A stretch of 64,000 bases of DNA. Source: Hippophae tibetana. Lineage: Eukaryota; Streptophyta; Magnoliopsida; Rosales; Elaeagnaceae. Under the pieces are notes generated by a model. That model ran no database searches. It was not told the DNA's origin and saw nothing but the letters and a program-made list of their open reading frames with translations. Location: the NCBI GenBank assembly GCA_037013495.1, contig CM072801.1, forward strand, positions 10,712,501 through 10,776,500. The letters are read 5' to 3'. The position numbers were made by a program, and so were the translations under genes. Below are positions 23,429 to 36,114 of the stretch, in pieces; the first letter of the stretch is position 1, and each line of letters opens with the position of its first letter.

Positions 23429-24933
23429 CTAACATTCTTCACCATTAAAGCAGCAGCTTGGAAATATTTGATTATGCAAATTGAACTCATCAACACAATC
23501 TTTTCCATTCCATTCTTGTATCAATAATTCCTCATCTAGATCCAAAATTTCATTAGTACCACTGGTGTTGCTACCGTTATGATCATCGATATTCTTGTAA
23601 TTCAAATAATCATAATCTGAATTTAGAAAATCAGGCAAGCAAAAATCTTCCACATTGAAATTCATTATTAAATCTGAACTACTTGAAATATTGTTATCTT
23701 GATGATCTGACTCAACAATTGTACTTGGAAAAATATCAAATTCTTGATCAAGTGAAATGGGTCCTCCTAAATTTCCTGAAGACTTTTCAATGTAACTTTG
23801 TTGGTGATGATCGACACTACTAGTATCATTGTTGTGCAATACTATTGGATTTATAAAAATCTTATTACATTTTACTGCTTTGGTACGTACGACAACTTGA
23901 TGATTATAATTATCAGATTTTGATAACGTTGAAATTGAACCTCTTTTTGTTTTGAGTGATAACTTAAGCTTATTTGTATTCTTTTGAAAGTGCTTATGCT
24001 TAAGTACTTCAGAATGCTTATTAATTGAGCTAATCTGTTCAGAATCTGCTTTAACTTTTTTGCATAAATTGGTATTCCAGTAGTTCTTTATTTCATTGTC
24101 TGTTCGGCCTGGAAGCCTACCAGCAATTAGAGACCACCTGCAAATTAATTAGTTCAAATTATAACAAATCAATAATATTCAACCCAATTAACACATACTC
24201 TTGGGGAATTGTAATGTTTACATGTGATTTGAAATTTTCACGCAGATATGCGAAAGTTGCCCCAAAGTAATGGTTAGAGAAAACAAATTGTAACAGTAGC
24301 ATTAAATATAAATAGTAATAGAAAACATATTTTAAAACGCGTAAATTTATTAATTATTATTATCATTTATTATTAAAAACAATCTATAAAATTAACGTCT
24401 AATAAAAAATTAAAAAAAATATGAAAAAATAAAAATAAAAGAATTAATCATTTATCATTTTGTAATTATTTTTTTCAAAATAAAAAAAATACTGTTATGA
24501 AAATAATAAAAAACCACAGTGAAAGAGTAAAGTGTAGAATTAACTAGTATAATATACCTGTTCCCCAAAAGCTTATGAAGCCTAATGATGAGTTCTTCTT
24601 CATCTTGTGAGATGTTGCCTCTTTTGATGTCAGGTCTTAGATAGTTCAACCATCTAAGTCTGCAACTTTTTCCACATCTTTTTAAACCTTCAAATATTGT
24701 TAACCCATTATTCGTTAAGTAAAACAGAGAAAACCCAGATCATGAAAATTTCAATTTTTTTTTTTAAATTTGGACTGGAATTAATTAATAATTAAAGTAC
24801 CTGCTCTTTTGGGAAGGTTTCTCCAATGGCCTTCACCGTGAGCTTTAATGTATTCAGTGAGAATTCGGTCTTCATGAGCAGTCCAAGAACCTCTGTTCAA
24901 GCCCTCTTTAGCACAACAAGGGCTTCTCCCCAT
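23429..24933 (-). CDS. R2R3-MYB transcription factor, TT2 / subgroup 5 type
   Basis: Three exons: 24801-24933, 24558-24687 and 23429-24137 (stop at 23429-23431), with GT-AG introns of 113 and 420 bases. The 133/130-base first exons are the classic R2R3-MYB pattern, and the product is 323 residues. It starts [18 protein letters not shown]2 and R3 repeats (about 13-115) include [20 protein letters not shown] and [20 protein letters not shown]. The bHLH-binding signature is present (E75-L76-x2-R79-x3-L83-x6-L90-x3-R94). [11 protein letters not shown] block at 168-177 is the motif typical of subgroup 5. The acidic C-terminus ([12 protein letters not shown]) is a likely activation region. Family members (TT2, VvMYBPA2-like) work with bHLH and WD40 partners to switch on proanthocyanidin genes such as ANR. 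The frame is open throughout and the gene looks functional. Seed, leaf or stress role is not readable. Confidence 0.94.
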
Positions 24934-25075
24934 TAAATTACTAATTATTTCTCAACTGCTCCAATTTTCTGATCACCCAAACAAAACACTGATGAGTTGT
25001 GCTTTCTCAACAGATTACTAGCTCTCTTGCTCTCTCTGTTTCTCTATTGTCTCGTTTCCTTCTGTTTCGACTTCA

Positions 25076-25083
25076 TATTTATA
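25076..25083 (-). promoter_or_regulatory. TATA box of the MYB gene
   Basis: Read on the minus strand this is TATAAATA, about 145 bases upstream of the MYB start codon, with an AG-rich leader (complement of CTCTCTTGCTCTCTCTG) between. It is the only well-placed TATA-like site, giving a 5' UTR of roughly 110 bases. Confidence 0.6.
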
Positions 25084-27115
25084 CTAGTCTCGTAGCTGCC
25101 TAGTTTTTGTCATGTTATGAGTTTTTTATTTGCTCAAATTACACATACATTCAATTATTATTTTCTAATTCTTTAATTTTAATAAAATAAGTAAATTAAA
25201 TATAAATAATATTATTTAATAATTTATTTATAAAAATATTATTTTTTATGAGTAATTAATTAAAATACGATAAAATATGAACTACTAATAATTATAAAAA
25301 TAAAATTTAGTATAAAATTATTTGATAAAAAATAACAATAATAATATTTTAATAATAAATTTTTTAAATATATTTTTATTTTTAAAATATTAAAATAAAA
25401 ACATTGATGATAATCAAATATAAATATTAATTGTTATTTTATTATTATTAAAATTTTAATTTTTAATTGCTTTTCAATTTCTTTATATAAAATAATAATA
25501 TTTACTATTAATTAACCAAATTTATTAAAATTGAAAAGTTATAAAACTCATTTTTGAATTTAAATGACCAAACGTTCAGGTTTAATAGGAGAAATCTATA
25601 TTTTTCTCTTAACATACTAAATGTTTACTATAAATTTTAAATAATATTATTTATATATATCAATTTGTTATATAATTAAATGTTATGTTAATTATATAAA
25701 TGATCAGTTATTAAAAAACATTAAATATATTATATTTTAATTTCATTTAATTAATAAAATATATTTGTATTTATTTTATTATATTATATTTTATATAAAT
25801 ATATTTATTTAGATTAACGGGTATATTGTAATATTTTACAAATATTATAATATATAAATATTAAAATAAATAAAAATACTTGAAACACATTTATCACACT
25901 TTTTGTAACTTAAATGAATATTATTTATTTTATTTTATATTATACAAAGTTACGTTTTATGTAAATTTATAGTAGATTTTTATATTTTTAGCTTTTAAAA
26001 TTTATTCAGTTCTTTCCTCAATTTAAAAAAAAAATATTTTAATAATTTTTAATTTTTTATTCAATAAATTATAAAGTGCAATTATTATGAGAGTTTTTTC
26101 AACCTTAGAATTAATTATATTATTTTTGTAATCTATATATTTGTGTCATTTTCTCTATATCATTCATAATTTATAAGTAATCAATTATAACATGTATTGT
26201 TTAGAGTGAATATGATATAATAATAACGTTTATATGTTTATAAAATATTGAATAAGTAAAATATTTTCTTAAAATAAATTGATTTTATTTTTATTTAAGA
26301 TTTTTATAAATAATATTATTTGAATGAGTACATTACTCTTAATAACAAACTCAGTATAAGAGTTAAAATTAAGATTTAATTATCTGTACTTAATTTGGAT
26401 TAACACTCTTTTATTTTATATTTAATTATTTGAATATTTAGAACGAAGAAAGTTAGTTTACAAAGAATTATTATTTTGAAATGTATTAACAACATATTTT
26501 CTTAAATAGTTTTAAAATCTGAAAGTTATCCTTAGGTTTAATTTAAATACTTTAAATAAAGTCTAATTAATTGATTCCGACTAAAGGTATTATTAGATGG
26601 TTTGTAATTTTTTTTAGAAAAAATTGAAATTTAATACTTAATTAATAAATAAATAACGACTAAGGATATTTTAATTAATTAATATTAAATAAAAGAATTT
26701 TGGTCCCATTTAAAGAAAACAAATCAATAAATATCAATTTATATATTTAATAACTTAAATAATACGAGTAAATATAATTACTGAATTATTATATCCATTA
26801 TTCTCGACTATTTATGAATGTGAGTATTTTTTTAATCCATATCTATATTTATCTTTATGCATTAGATTAATTTTTTCAAAAATCAACTTATTGTGACAAA
26901 ATGTTTAGGTTTAATTTTGTTTTTAAAATTTGAATAATATTTAAAAACTACACAGTATGATTTCATTGAATCGATCTTACAAGTATATTTATCATTTATA
27001 TAAATGATTTGTACACTTACGAAAATTAATAAATTTTAAAATAAAAAAATATTTACGAAATCGATATTATGCTTGATTTCATTGGTAAAGAATATGGATT
27101 AACATTGTATACATC

Positions 27116-27482
27116 TAGGAATGGGCACGGGGACAGTTATATTAAAAACTGTCTCCAAACCAAATTATAAAACCTATACCTAAAACCGCCCAAAAATCGT
27201 TATAGTTTGGGGACGATTTTTTACCCGTGGTAAACAATTCGGGACGGTTATGGAAAAAAAATCCGAAATATATATAATTAATTTTCGATTTATAATTTAA
27301 TATATACTTTAATTTATTAAATATATCAATGAATTAAATATAATTAATTTTCAGGTACGGTACGGATACAATATTTAATATAATCATAATCGAATCGTAC
27401 CCGTTGTTTTATGTTTAGTTTTTATCTAAAATCGAACTGACAGTTTAGATAATCGATCTCGTGACTTTTTTGCCCATCCGTA
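27116..27482. mobile_element. hAT-type MITE with 8-base target duplication
   Basis: The left end TAGGAATGGGCA and the inverse of the right end, TACGGATGGGCA, match at 10 of 12 bases. The element is flanked by identical 8-base duplications TATACATC (27108-27115 and 27483-27490). An 8-base duplication and a TAGGGATGGGCA-like end are hallmarks of hAT non-autonomous elements in plants. Length 367 bases, no coding capacity; the interior has GGGACGGTTATGG-like segments. The clean target duplication suggests a fairly recent insertion. Confidence 0.85.
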
Positions 27483-29077
27483 TATACATCAAGATACATT
27501 AAAAAAAACTCCTGCATTTTAAAAGACTTATTTCATATTATTTTTTTCTCTCTCTATTAGTTAAAAAAATGCCCATTCTGAACACATATTTATGTATTAG
27601 TTTCGAAACTCATTTGTTTATGTTTTCTTTTAATTTGTAATACTTTGATACCTTGTTGATATTTTAATTAATGTTTTATAATATAAGTGAAAAATAACAT
27701 TATTGAAGTGGATACAAATTTAATAATTAATTAAATTTTAAAAAATTATACTTAACTATTTGATATAATTTTAATTAGTTAAATGATATTTTCAAACATT
27801 TTATTTCTATTTTATATACATGTTCTTGCACTTTCAGTATATTTTGTGGAATGGTAGCAGCCTGCACGGATAACATTTAAATTCTTGCTTGTTTCATTTA
27901 TATATATTATTGTATGCATGTGTCACTAGTTAAATAAAACAATATAAGTGTTTTCAAAATTTTAATTTTCCATATTTTCTGGCATCTTATCAATTTTCTA
28001 ATGGTATATACATTAGCATACTAAAAATTAATATTCTCACAAAAAAACTACTAAAAGCTAATATATAAGAATTTGATTCGGTTTATAGTATTAAATACAA
28101 GAGGGTGATCAAAATGCAATATACTATTAAAAAAATATTACTTATATCACATAATTATTTTTAATATAATATAATCATTTAAAAAAAATATTTCACATTA
28201 ATAAATAATTATTTTTATGTTTTATTTATTTTTATATAGCTTTTTTACTAGTAGAGTTATTCAAGTTAAAAAACTATTATCAAAATACAAAAATTGAGGG
28301 AGAAAAAATTATAAATTTTTAGTGATACCCAAAGGTGTATATGAGTAGAGTCGAAGAAGACTATATATTTTATCTTTAACTTTAAATAAATAAAATTTTA
28401 GATGTAATATTTATAAAATTATAAATAATTTACACGTATAAAACATAAACGTGTCATACTTAAATTTAAATTTTTTAAATTTTAACACTTAATATCTTAT
28501 AAAAATTTAATAATTTGAATATGTTATATATAATATTATTTTTAATTAAAAACAAATAATAATTAAAAAATAAATAATAATATTTTTTTACCGAGTATAT
28601 TATGTTTTTTTATATACAAACCATAAATCAATATGATGGATGAATATTTTGCAAGTAAATCACAGGTGGTATCTCTGATTGAAAAAAAAAAGTAGTATAA
28701 ATTTGTAATTTTGCTGTATTTGTACCTTAACATAGTAACAGTAACAGCTCCAATTAAATGGCATATTACAGACATATATTAACTGGCGCATGTGCCTTTT
28801 GGGGACCACTTCTTAAATCTTTGTATTAATCCTTAATAAAGTAAGTAAATATAGGTTAATAGATTTATCTCCACGTGATCTTTACCTTACCAACTCAACT
28901 AAATGTTACATTCATGGACATTGTATTGCTAGGGGCTCAGATTTGGGTATGGGTCCCAAAAATTTATCTCTTTGTACAAATTTTGATCCAACGGTGATGT
29001 ACAAGTGAGGCAGACAAAGGGTACGTAGCTATATTAAAAATATTTTAAAATTTGAGAAAGTAATTAATTTTTATAAA

Positions 29078-29596
29078 TAATATAATATAAATAATATAAG
29101 TGATAGAGGTTTTTGTCTAAAAACCCACGTTTTAAAACAATGATAGAGGTTTTTGTCTAAAAAGGACTAAAACTGATAAAAATAAATAATTTATGGGTGA
29201 ATTTTTTATTAAAAGATAACTGCTAATAAGTTATGAATAACTAATAATTAAAATAAAGATTAAATATTAACTGTTTATCTACTGTTATTTTTTTTATTTT
29301 TTTATTTTTTAATATTTTAATTATATTGATTTTTTATAATATAATATAAATAATATAAGTGATAGAGGTTTTTTTGTCTAAAAACCCACGTTTTAAAACA
29401 ATGATAGAGGTTTTTGTCTAAAAAGGACTAAAAGTGATAAAAATAAAAATAAATAATTTATGGGTGATTTTTTTATTAAAATATAACTGCTAATAAGTCA
29501 TGAATAACTAATAATTAAAATAAAGATTAAATATTAACTTTTTATCTACTATTATTTTTTTATTTTTAATATTTTAATTATATTGATTTTTTATTA
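29078..29596. repeat. Two-copy tandem duplication, period about 259 bases
   Basis: The block with GATAGAGGTTTTTGTCTAAA, CCCACGTTTTAAAACAATG and the later TAACTGCTAATAAGT recurs 259-260 bases downstream with only a few differences. Within each copy the GATAGAGGTTTTTGTCTAAAA segment itself occurs twice, about 40 bases apart. There is no reading frame and no terminal inverted repeats, so it looks like an unequal exchange or slippage product, not a transposon. Confidence 0.85.
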
Positions 29597-30400
29597 TAAA
29601 AAATATAACTTATTACGATCGATTAAAATTAATCAGAGTAATTTTTAAGAAGAAGAAAAAATTACTTATAGAACCTTAAGTGAATTTTTTCCTCAATTTT
29701 GATTCATTTAAGGAAAATACACATGATGGAGTCAGTGTCGTACATAAATTATATAAAATATCATATGTATCATTACTCATTAAATTACCTTTTAAAATTA
29801 AGAAATTATAATTAAACTTTCACGTGAATATTTTTATATTTGTGTTTTTCATCTACTTCGATAGATCTTTCTAACCACTTGACAGCTGCCGGCTAGCAAG
29901 TGTCATTCCTTATTAAGATCTTTTGTGGAAAAATTATTCTTTTTAGATTATTAAATTAAAATTATGTTTAGATTAATAACATAAAACAGATTACAATATA
30001 AATAATTATCATTTCAATCAAATGATTCTTGATAGGCACCATCCTCATCTTTCAATGATATATATTCATAAATTATTTTTTTAAACTTAATAATTGCATG
30101 AAAAATTCTATTTATTATAAATGATGTTATAACTAATTGTATATTGAAAAAAATTAATTGTATCTTTAGCTGCAACAACATTAATAAGCTTACCATGTTT
30201 ACTATTATTTATTATTTTTTAGCTGCAATTGTGCGACTTAATATAATATTATTATATTTTTTAAAAAAATTGTATTATTAGTGTCAATATATTAAAGTCA
30301 GTGTTCCTAATTAATCAATTATTGTTTTATATAATATGTGAACTAACTTTCTTGCCTTCCCTTGAAAGTTGGTTGAAAGAGTAGGACGGCCTCTCTACCC

Positions 30401-30428
30401 CTCTCTCTCTCTCTCTCTCCTCTCTCTC
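30401..30428. repeat. CT microsatellite
   Basis: A nearly perfect CT run interrupted once, followed at 30465-30475 by a TATATATAAAAGG box. The arrangement resembles a promoter and leader, but no open frame of any length follows, so I do not call a gene. A short noncoding transcript is possible. Confidence 0.6.
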
Positions 30429-33400
30429 ACTCCATTATTTCTATTCAATTAATCTTGCAAATTTGTATATATAAAAGGTACCAATTACTCTATCACTGTG
30501 AAAGGTACATAGTAACAGATTAGAGCTTGGAAAAATTACTTCTGCCATCACTTAAGATTAATTAGAGAGTTAAACGGGGTTATTTAAGCTTATTTTTGTA
30601 TTATTTAATATTTTATTTAGTATTTTTAATGAACTTAAAAAATATAATATTATCTCATTTAATTTATTTTATTTATATTGTAATCTTAACGAGACTAACT
30701 TTAAACATATATTATATTATTTTTCTTATTAAACTCAATTAATAAATAATCATGAATAATATTTTTTATTATTTTTATATTTATCTCATTTAAGTTATGA
30801 GATATATAAATTAATATCGTTTAATTAATATTTTATTTTATTAAAAATTAAGTAAGATAAGATATGAGAAAATCAATAAATTATACCACAATTTTTATTA
30901 ATATTATTATTACAATTTACATCTAATATGTAATTTCATTATTTATTATTTATTATTAAAAAAATTCGACCAACACGTTTTTTAGTAGTTATTTTTGAAT
31001 ATTTATCAAAAAAATATAATTTTATACACGAGTTAAAAATCATAAAGTTCGTTGTAGGTCTGATAAATTTGGCAACATAGTTCAAACAAATAATATTACA
31101 CAATTAAGTATTGTTTTTGATCATGGCTACTATTGAATATGTATTTAAATAGATTTTATTTTTAAATATACATCTAATTTTAAGTATTTTTGTTATTTTT
31201 AAACACTTGTTTATAAATATTATTTTTGTATAAGTGAAAAATATAAAAAATGTAAGAATCTAATAACTATTATGAACAATTAACATCTAGAGTTATAGTA
31301 AATTTTCTAAGTAATTTAGTTTGAGGAAGATTAAGAATACATAAATTTATAATCATGTTATTTAGATTTTGATATTTGTTAATATCATCTAAAAAAATTG
31401 AATATTTTTCAATTTTTAAAAATTTATAACATATTATCCTATGCAAAATATGTGAGTGTAGAAGTATGCAAAATTAGATGATATTATTATTTCACAATTT
31501 ATTTTTGATTTTTAGATATTACTTTTTAGCATGTGTTTAAATGAATTCTATCATTTAACATATATTCAATTTAAAGTATAAATTGATTGATCATGTTAAT
31601 TGTAAAAAAATGAAGAAGAATTCTAATGATATTTAAATTTGTACTCGTACTAATTATAATATGTTGTGTTAAAATAACTTTAGAAAAGATGAACTTATTC
31701 ATCTTTCAAAAGAAATATCTTAATTACATAGCACATTATAATTAGTATAAGTTAAATTTATATCTATTTATTTATTATATGTTTTGTGAATCATATTATA
31801 ATTATTTTATATCATGTTTAATGATAATTTATACGATATAATTAGATAAAATTGATGATAAATATATTTTTAAACAAAATATAATTAAAATAGTATTTAA
31901 TTTATTTTATATAATTTTGTTACCTATCAAAATAATTTCATCATAAAAATCATTTAAATTAATATTTAATTTATTTTTTACTTTCATTTATTTTAAAAAC
32001 TAAAAAATATATTTTTAATTCGAAACAAAAGAAAAACCTAAGATATATAATTTTATAATTAAAATTTTTAAACGGTTAAATAAATTTTTCATTCTAAATT
32101 TCTATATAATTATATATTTTTTATTATGTAAAATATAATTATATTTTAATACTAAATACATAATTATATAAAAAATTATACGTTGAAGATATTAATAAAA
32201 TATGCCCTTAGCATTCATCGAGAATGAAAAGTACAAACGAGTAAAAAAGAAACTCCACATTTTATATCCCACGTTTTGAGCGACCAAGCTAAAAGTAAGA
32301 CCGATAAAACAAGTAGACGTTTCTCGAAGCCGGCTAAATGTTATTTTGTTGACATGGATACTATTCATTGTTTTTTTTTTTAGAAATATTATTTAATCAA
32401 TGTAAAGAAACAGGTAGGTTTTTCCTTGCTTTATTCCTTTTTGCCTAATCAGTAAATAAAGAATCATTTTTTGTAATTTGTCCAATAATTACTACAAATT
32501 ATAATTATAATTAATTATAACTTGTTAAAGTTGTGAAATAGCTAGATTAAATTTGTCACTATATATTTAGGTATATGTTGTGTAAATATATTCCTATTAG
32601 CACTACGTTTATCTTTATATGTTTTAATCGTATCTTTAATTAAAATTTGAATTATTAATTTATGTAATTGAAAGTAATCATAATTTTACGAAAAAACCTA
32701 TAAATCGATTATTGATCTAATTTGAACACCTTTATAGAATAGATCTCAACAGAAAATCGAAAAATAACGTAAGACAAATGATTGAATTTAATATGAAGAA
32801 AATAAAATTATTTCAAATACGGACAGAACCAAAAGCATCACTTATTTCAAAGAGAAGAGTATGAGTTATTCACATTTTTATTTGATGATAAGAGACGAAT
32901 TGAAAGATAAGACGTAGTAATTCTAAGGGAAAAAAAAGAAAGATATCTCCTACATTACTCATAATACGTGAAAGTATCGACGTAATTTGTTATGCGATGT
33001 TTTATCTATTAAGTAATTATTTATTTTATTAGTTAATGTAAATATAAAGATTTAAAATTTTAAAATAATTATATTATTATTTATTAATAATATGTCAATT
33101 AAATTATATACATCAATATTAATATGTATTAAATTTTGGAAAAAAAATGTTGTTTTTTTCTGAAATGAAGTTGTAAAACTGTGGTGTGTGAAACACAATG
33201 TTTAGATTCTAATCACAATTTAATTCAATTAGAAAGTTAGTAATCTTTATACATAATTAAATTGATATTGATTATAAAATAGTATATATGTAAGTTTAGA
33301 TTAAATTACATATTTAATTTATATGTAATTTTTAAATTATGTACATATTATATATGTTATTTAGGATTAGAATTGTATATAAATTAAATTATAATTGATA

Positions 33401-33639
33401 TAATGATAACTTTATTTAATAATAATAATAATATGTGTAATTAATAATAAAATTAAATTATTTTTTTATAAACTCTTTTATAATAAAAAAAATGTTAATA
33501 TTATTACTTTTATTTTTTTTATTCAAAAAATATAAATATAAATTCAAATCAAATTTTACTTTTTCATAAAAAAAATTGAAAATTATTAAGTATTTGCCAA
33601 GTAAAATTATAATTGATAAAAATAATTAAAAATTGTTGG

Positions 33640-33790
33640 ATTATGATAGGACGCATGCTTAAACCTTCCTTCAACTTTGAAAGGTCACACGCATTGCTGA
33701 TTCCGGAGGTGGAACCACCGGATCTTGAAGAACATTGGCAATTCAATTGACGGTCATAATGTCGTCACACATGGGAAGGACACCCTCCTT
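33640..33790. other. GC-richer island with hairpin, unassigned
   Basis: This 150-base segment is clearly less AT-rich than its surroundings. It has a hairpin-forming palindrome TCCGGAGGTGG/CCACCGGA at about 33701-33721. On the minus strand a short frame gives MNCQCSSRSGGSTSGISN and continues into AT-rich sequence. I recognise no family. It could be a decayed gene or the remains of a transferred fragment. Confidence 0.25.
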
Positions 33791-35889
33791 GACAATTGAC
33801 ACATAGCTTTGGGAAATAGAAAATTAGGAATAAAAATTGTAATTTTTTATCTTTTTTTTTATTTTATTTTTTAAATGATGATGACATTATGGAAGAGCAA
33901 GATAAAATTAATGTAATTATGAAACGTGACAAAAAAAAATATTTTCTAAAAAAAAAAAGCATGAGAGTTAACAAATATGGAAAGGTACCGTTGTATTCGT
34001 TATTATTCTACCAGTAAAATTTTACTCCACTATTTATGACCATCGTATATTTATGATATAAATTAATGGTCAAGTAAAATAGGTGTAACAGTTGAATACC
34101 TATTAAAAGGAAATTTAACATGAAAATAAGAGTATAATTAATCAGTAGTAAATATTAAAAAAAAATTGTGATATCATAAATGAAGTTGAGTGATGTAACC
34201 TACTACTAATTTAACGGGGGCTCTTGGTGACATGGCAACGTAACCTATACCGTGAGAGACCAATGGTGCGAGGGTATTGATGATTACAACCTACAAGTTA
34301 TGTGATGGCTCAATTGTGAAATATATATAAAGCAGAAAGGATTTGGGCCAGAAACATTAAATGGGCTTGGGCCCAATGTGTAAGCTATATACATAATATG
34401 CTAAATACATGTCCAAACAGTTCTCTTTGACCAATAAAAACTTGACAGTTCAATCGTGATGATCATATTAGATAACATTTTCCCTAATTAATCTCATTCT
34501 TTGATGACAGAGTAGGTGATTGACTTAATGGAAAACAAGTTTCGTTTAAGTAAACATGGCGACCAGCATTTATCCTTTTAGTACTCCTACTTGTTAATGT
34601 TATATGCACGCAAACATGAAAACAATACACCCAAATATCTTTAATTGATGAATTATATTTGATTAATACACATATTTAGATCGGATATAATGATAATAAC
34701 AAATTTCATATATTATCTTTGTATAATATTTTGAGGAGTTGTTATACTAAAAGTAAAAAGTTTGATGAATTGTTATGCACCAAGTTTAGATAAAATTATT
34801 TGGATTTAATGTAGAATGAAAAAAGAGTTTTTATTTGATTTGATTTACAATAATAAATTATAAACTTATAAAAAAAATAGTCAAAATTTTATTTTTAAAA
34901 TATTTTTGTTAGTTTTTAGTAGGTTTAATTGTATGTTATAAATAATCTTTATCACAGAGTTCTAGTTTTAATTCTTTTAAAAATATATATTCATTTTTCT
35001 TAAAACGTAAATGAATATATGTTTTTTAATATCAAAAGAAAATGAACATATATTATTTTTATTGAATAAATATTTAAAATGAAACATTTTAATTTATTAA
35101 CCGAAAAATATTATAATTACTATTTTATATTTTTTTCAAAGTTTGTTTTATAATAGAGATGATCTTATATAAAAGCACGTATAATCATCTTTTTATTTTA
35201 ATTAATTTAAATAAAAATATATATTTATGTTTCTTCACTTTTATAGTGTTTTAAGTTGATTTTTTTTTCATTTAGTTATTAACCTAGGATGATTAATGTT
35301 ATACTTATGATTGTTTTACATGTGTTTCTTTGGAAGTATTTATCTTCGTCTATATATGTTGAGTTGAAGATCTTAAAACTTACCATATGATAATAAGATT
35401 TAACTGTTTCTAAATTATTTTATCAATATAGCATTAAAGACTATACGAATGAAACAAAAATAAAATAAAATGAGAGGAGGAAGTGGATTATAAATTATTT
35501 ATTTTATTCAATAATAATATTATAAAATATAATTAATAATTAAAATAGAATAAATATTTTGAAATTTTTTAATGTAGTAAAAATAAAAATAAGTGTATTT
35601 AAGATATTTGAAAATAAGTGAAATGTGATTATAAAAATTCTATATTTATTTTAAAAATGATTTAAGTTATGTATTTATTTATTTTTAATTTTTTTCGTTA
35701 TAATTTATTTAAGTTATAACAATCTATATATAATGTAATTGAAAAATTAAAAAACAATATTTGACTGTCATATCTTTTTCATAAAAAAAAATTAAATTAT
35801 TATAAAATTAAATATAAAATTTAAATATTATTTTTATAATAAGTAAAAATAGTTGAGAATATATTTGTTTTCTAAAAACAAAATTCAAA

Positions 35890-36114
35890 AATAACGTGGC
35901 GAATTATATGGCTAGCGTAAAGATCCGTAACCCTGTGTGGGCTTTGGCGCTGGGCTCCGTATTCATGTACATGATCTGTGCGAGCGTGCGTGTTGCTTTC
36001 TCTTCCACGGAGAAAAAGGACGTGCATTTCATTTTCATTTACTCATCAATTATAATATCAATTCAGAACAACCATACCTATTACCTAATCCTAAATGGAC
36101 GAATTGCACTTTAA
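35890..36114 (+). other. GC-richer island with a small open frame, unassigned
   Basis: A 140-base island of balanced composition in AT-rich DNA. From ATG at 35908 a 68-codon frame begins MASVKIRNPVWALALG and has one hydrophobic stretch (WALALGSVFMYMICASV) that could span a membrane. After about residue 35 the frame runs into AT-rich sequence of random character. There is no recognisable family, promoter or splice partner. It may be an exon relic or chance. Confidence 0.2.

Noticed and set aside
30360-30540. Possible gene or microRNA precursor start (CT-rich leader, TATATATAAAAGG)
   Set aside because: No open frame follows, no foldback of microRNA type is visible, and I recognise no known miRNA sequence.
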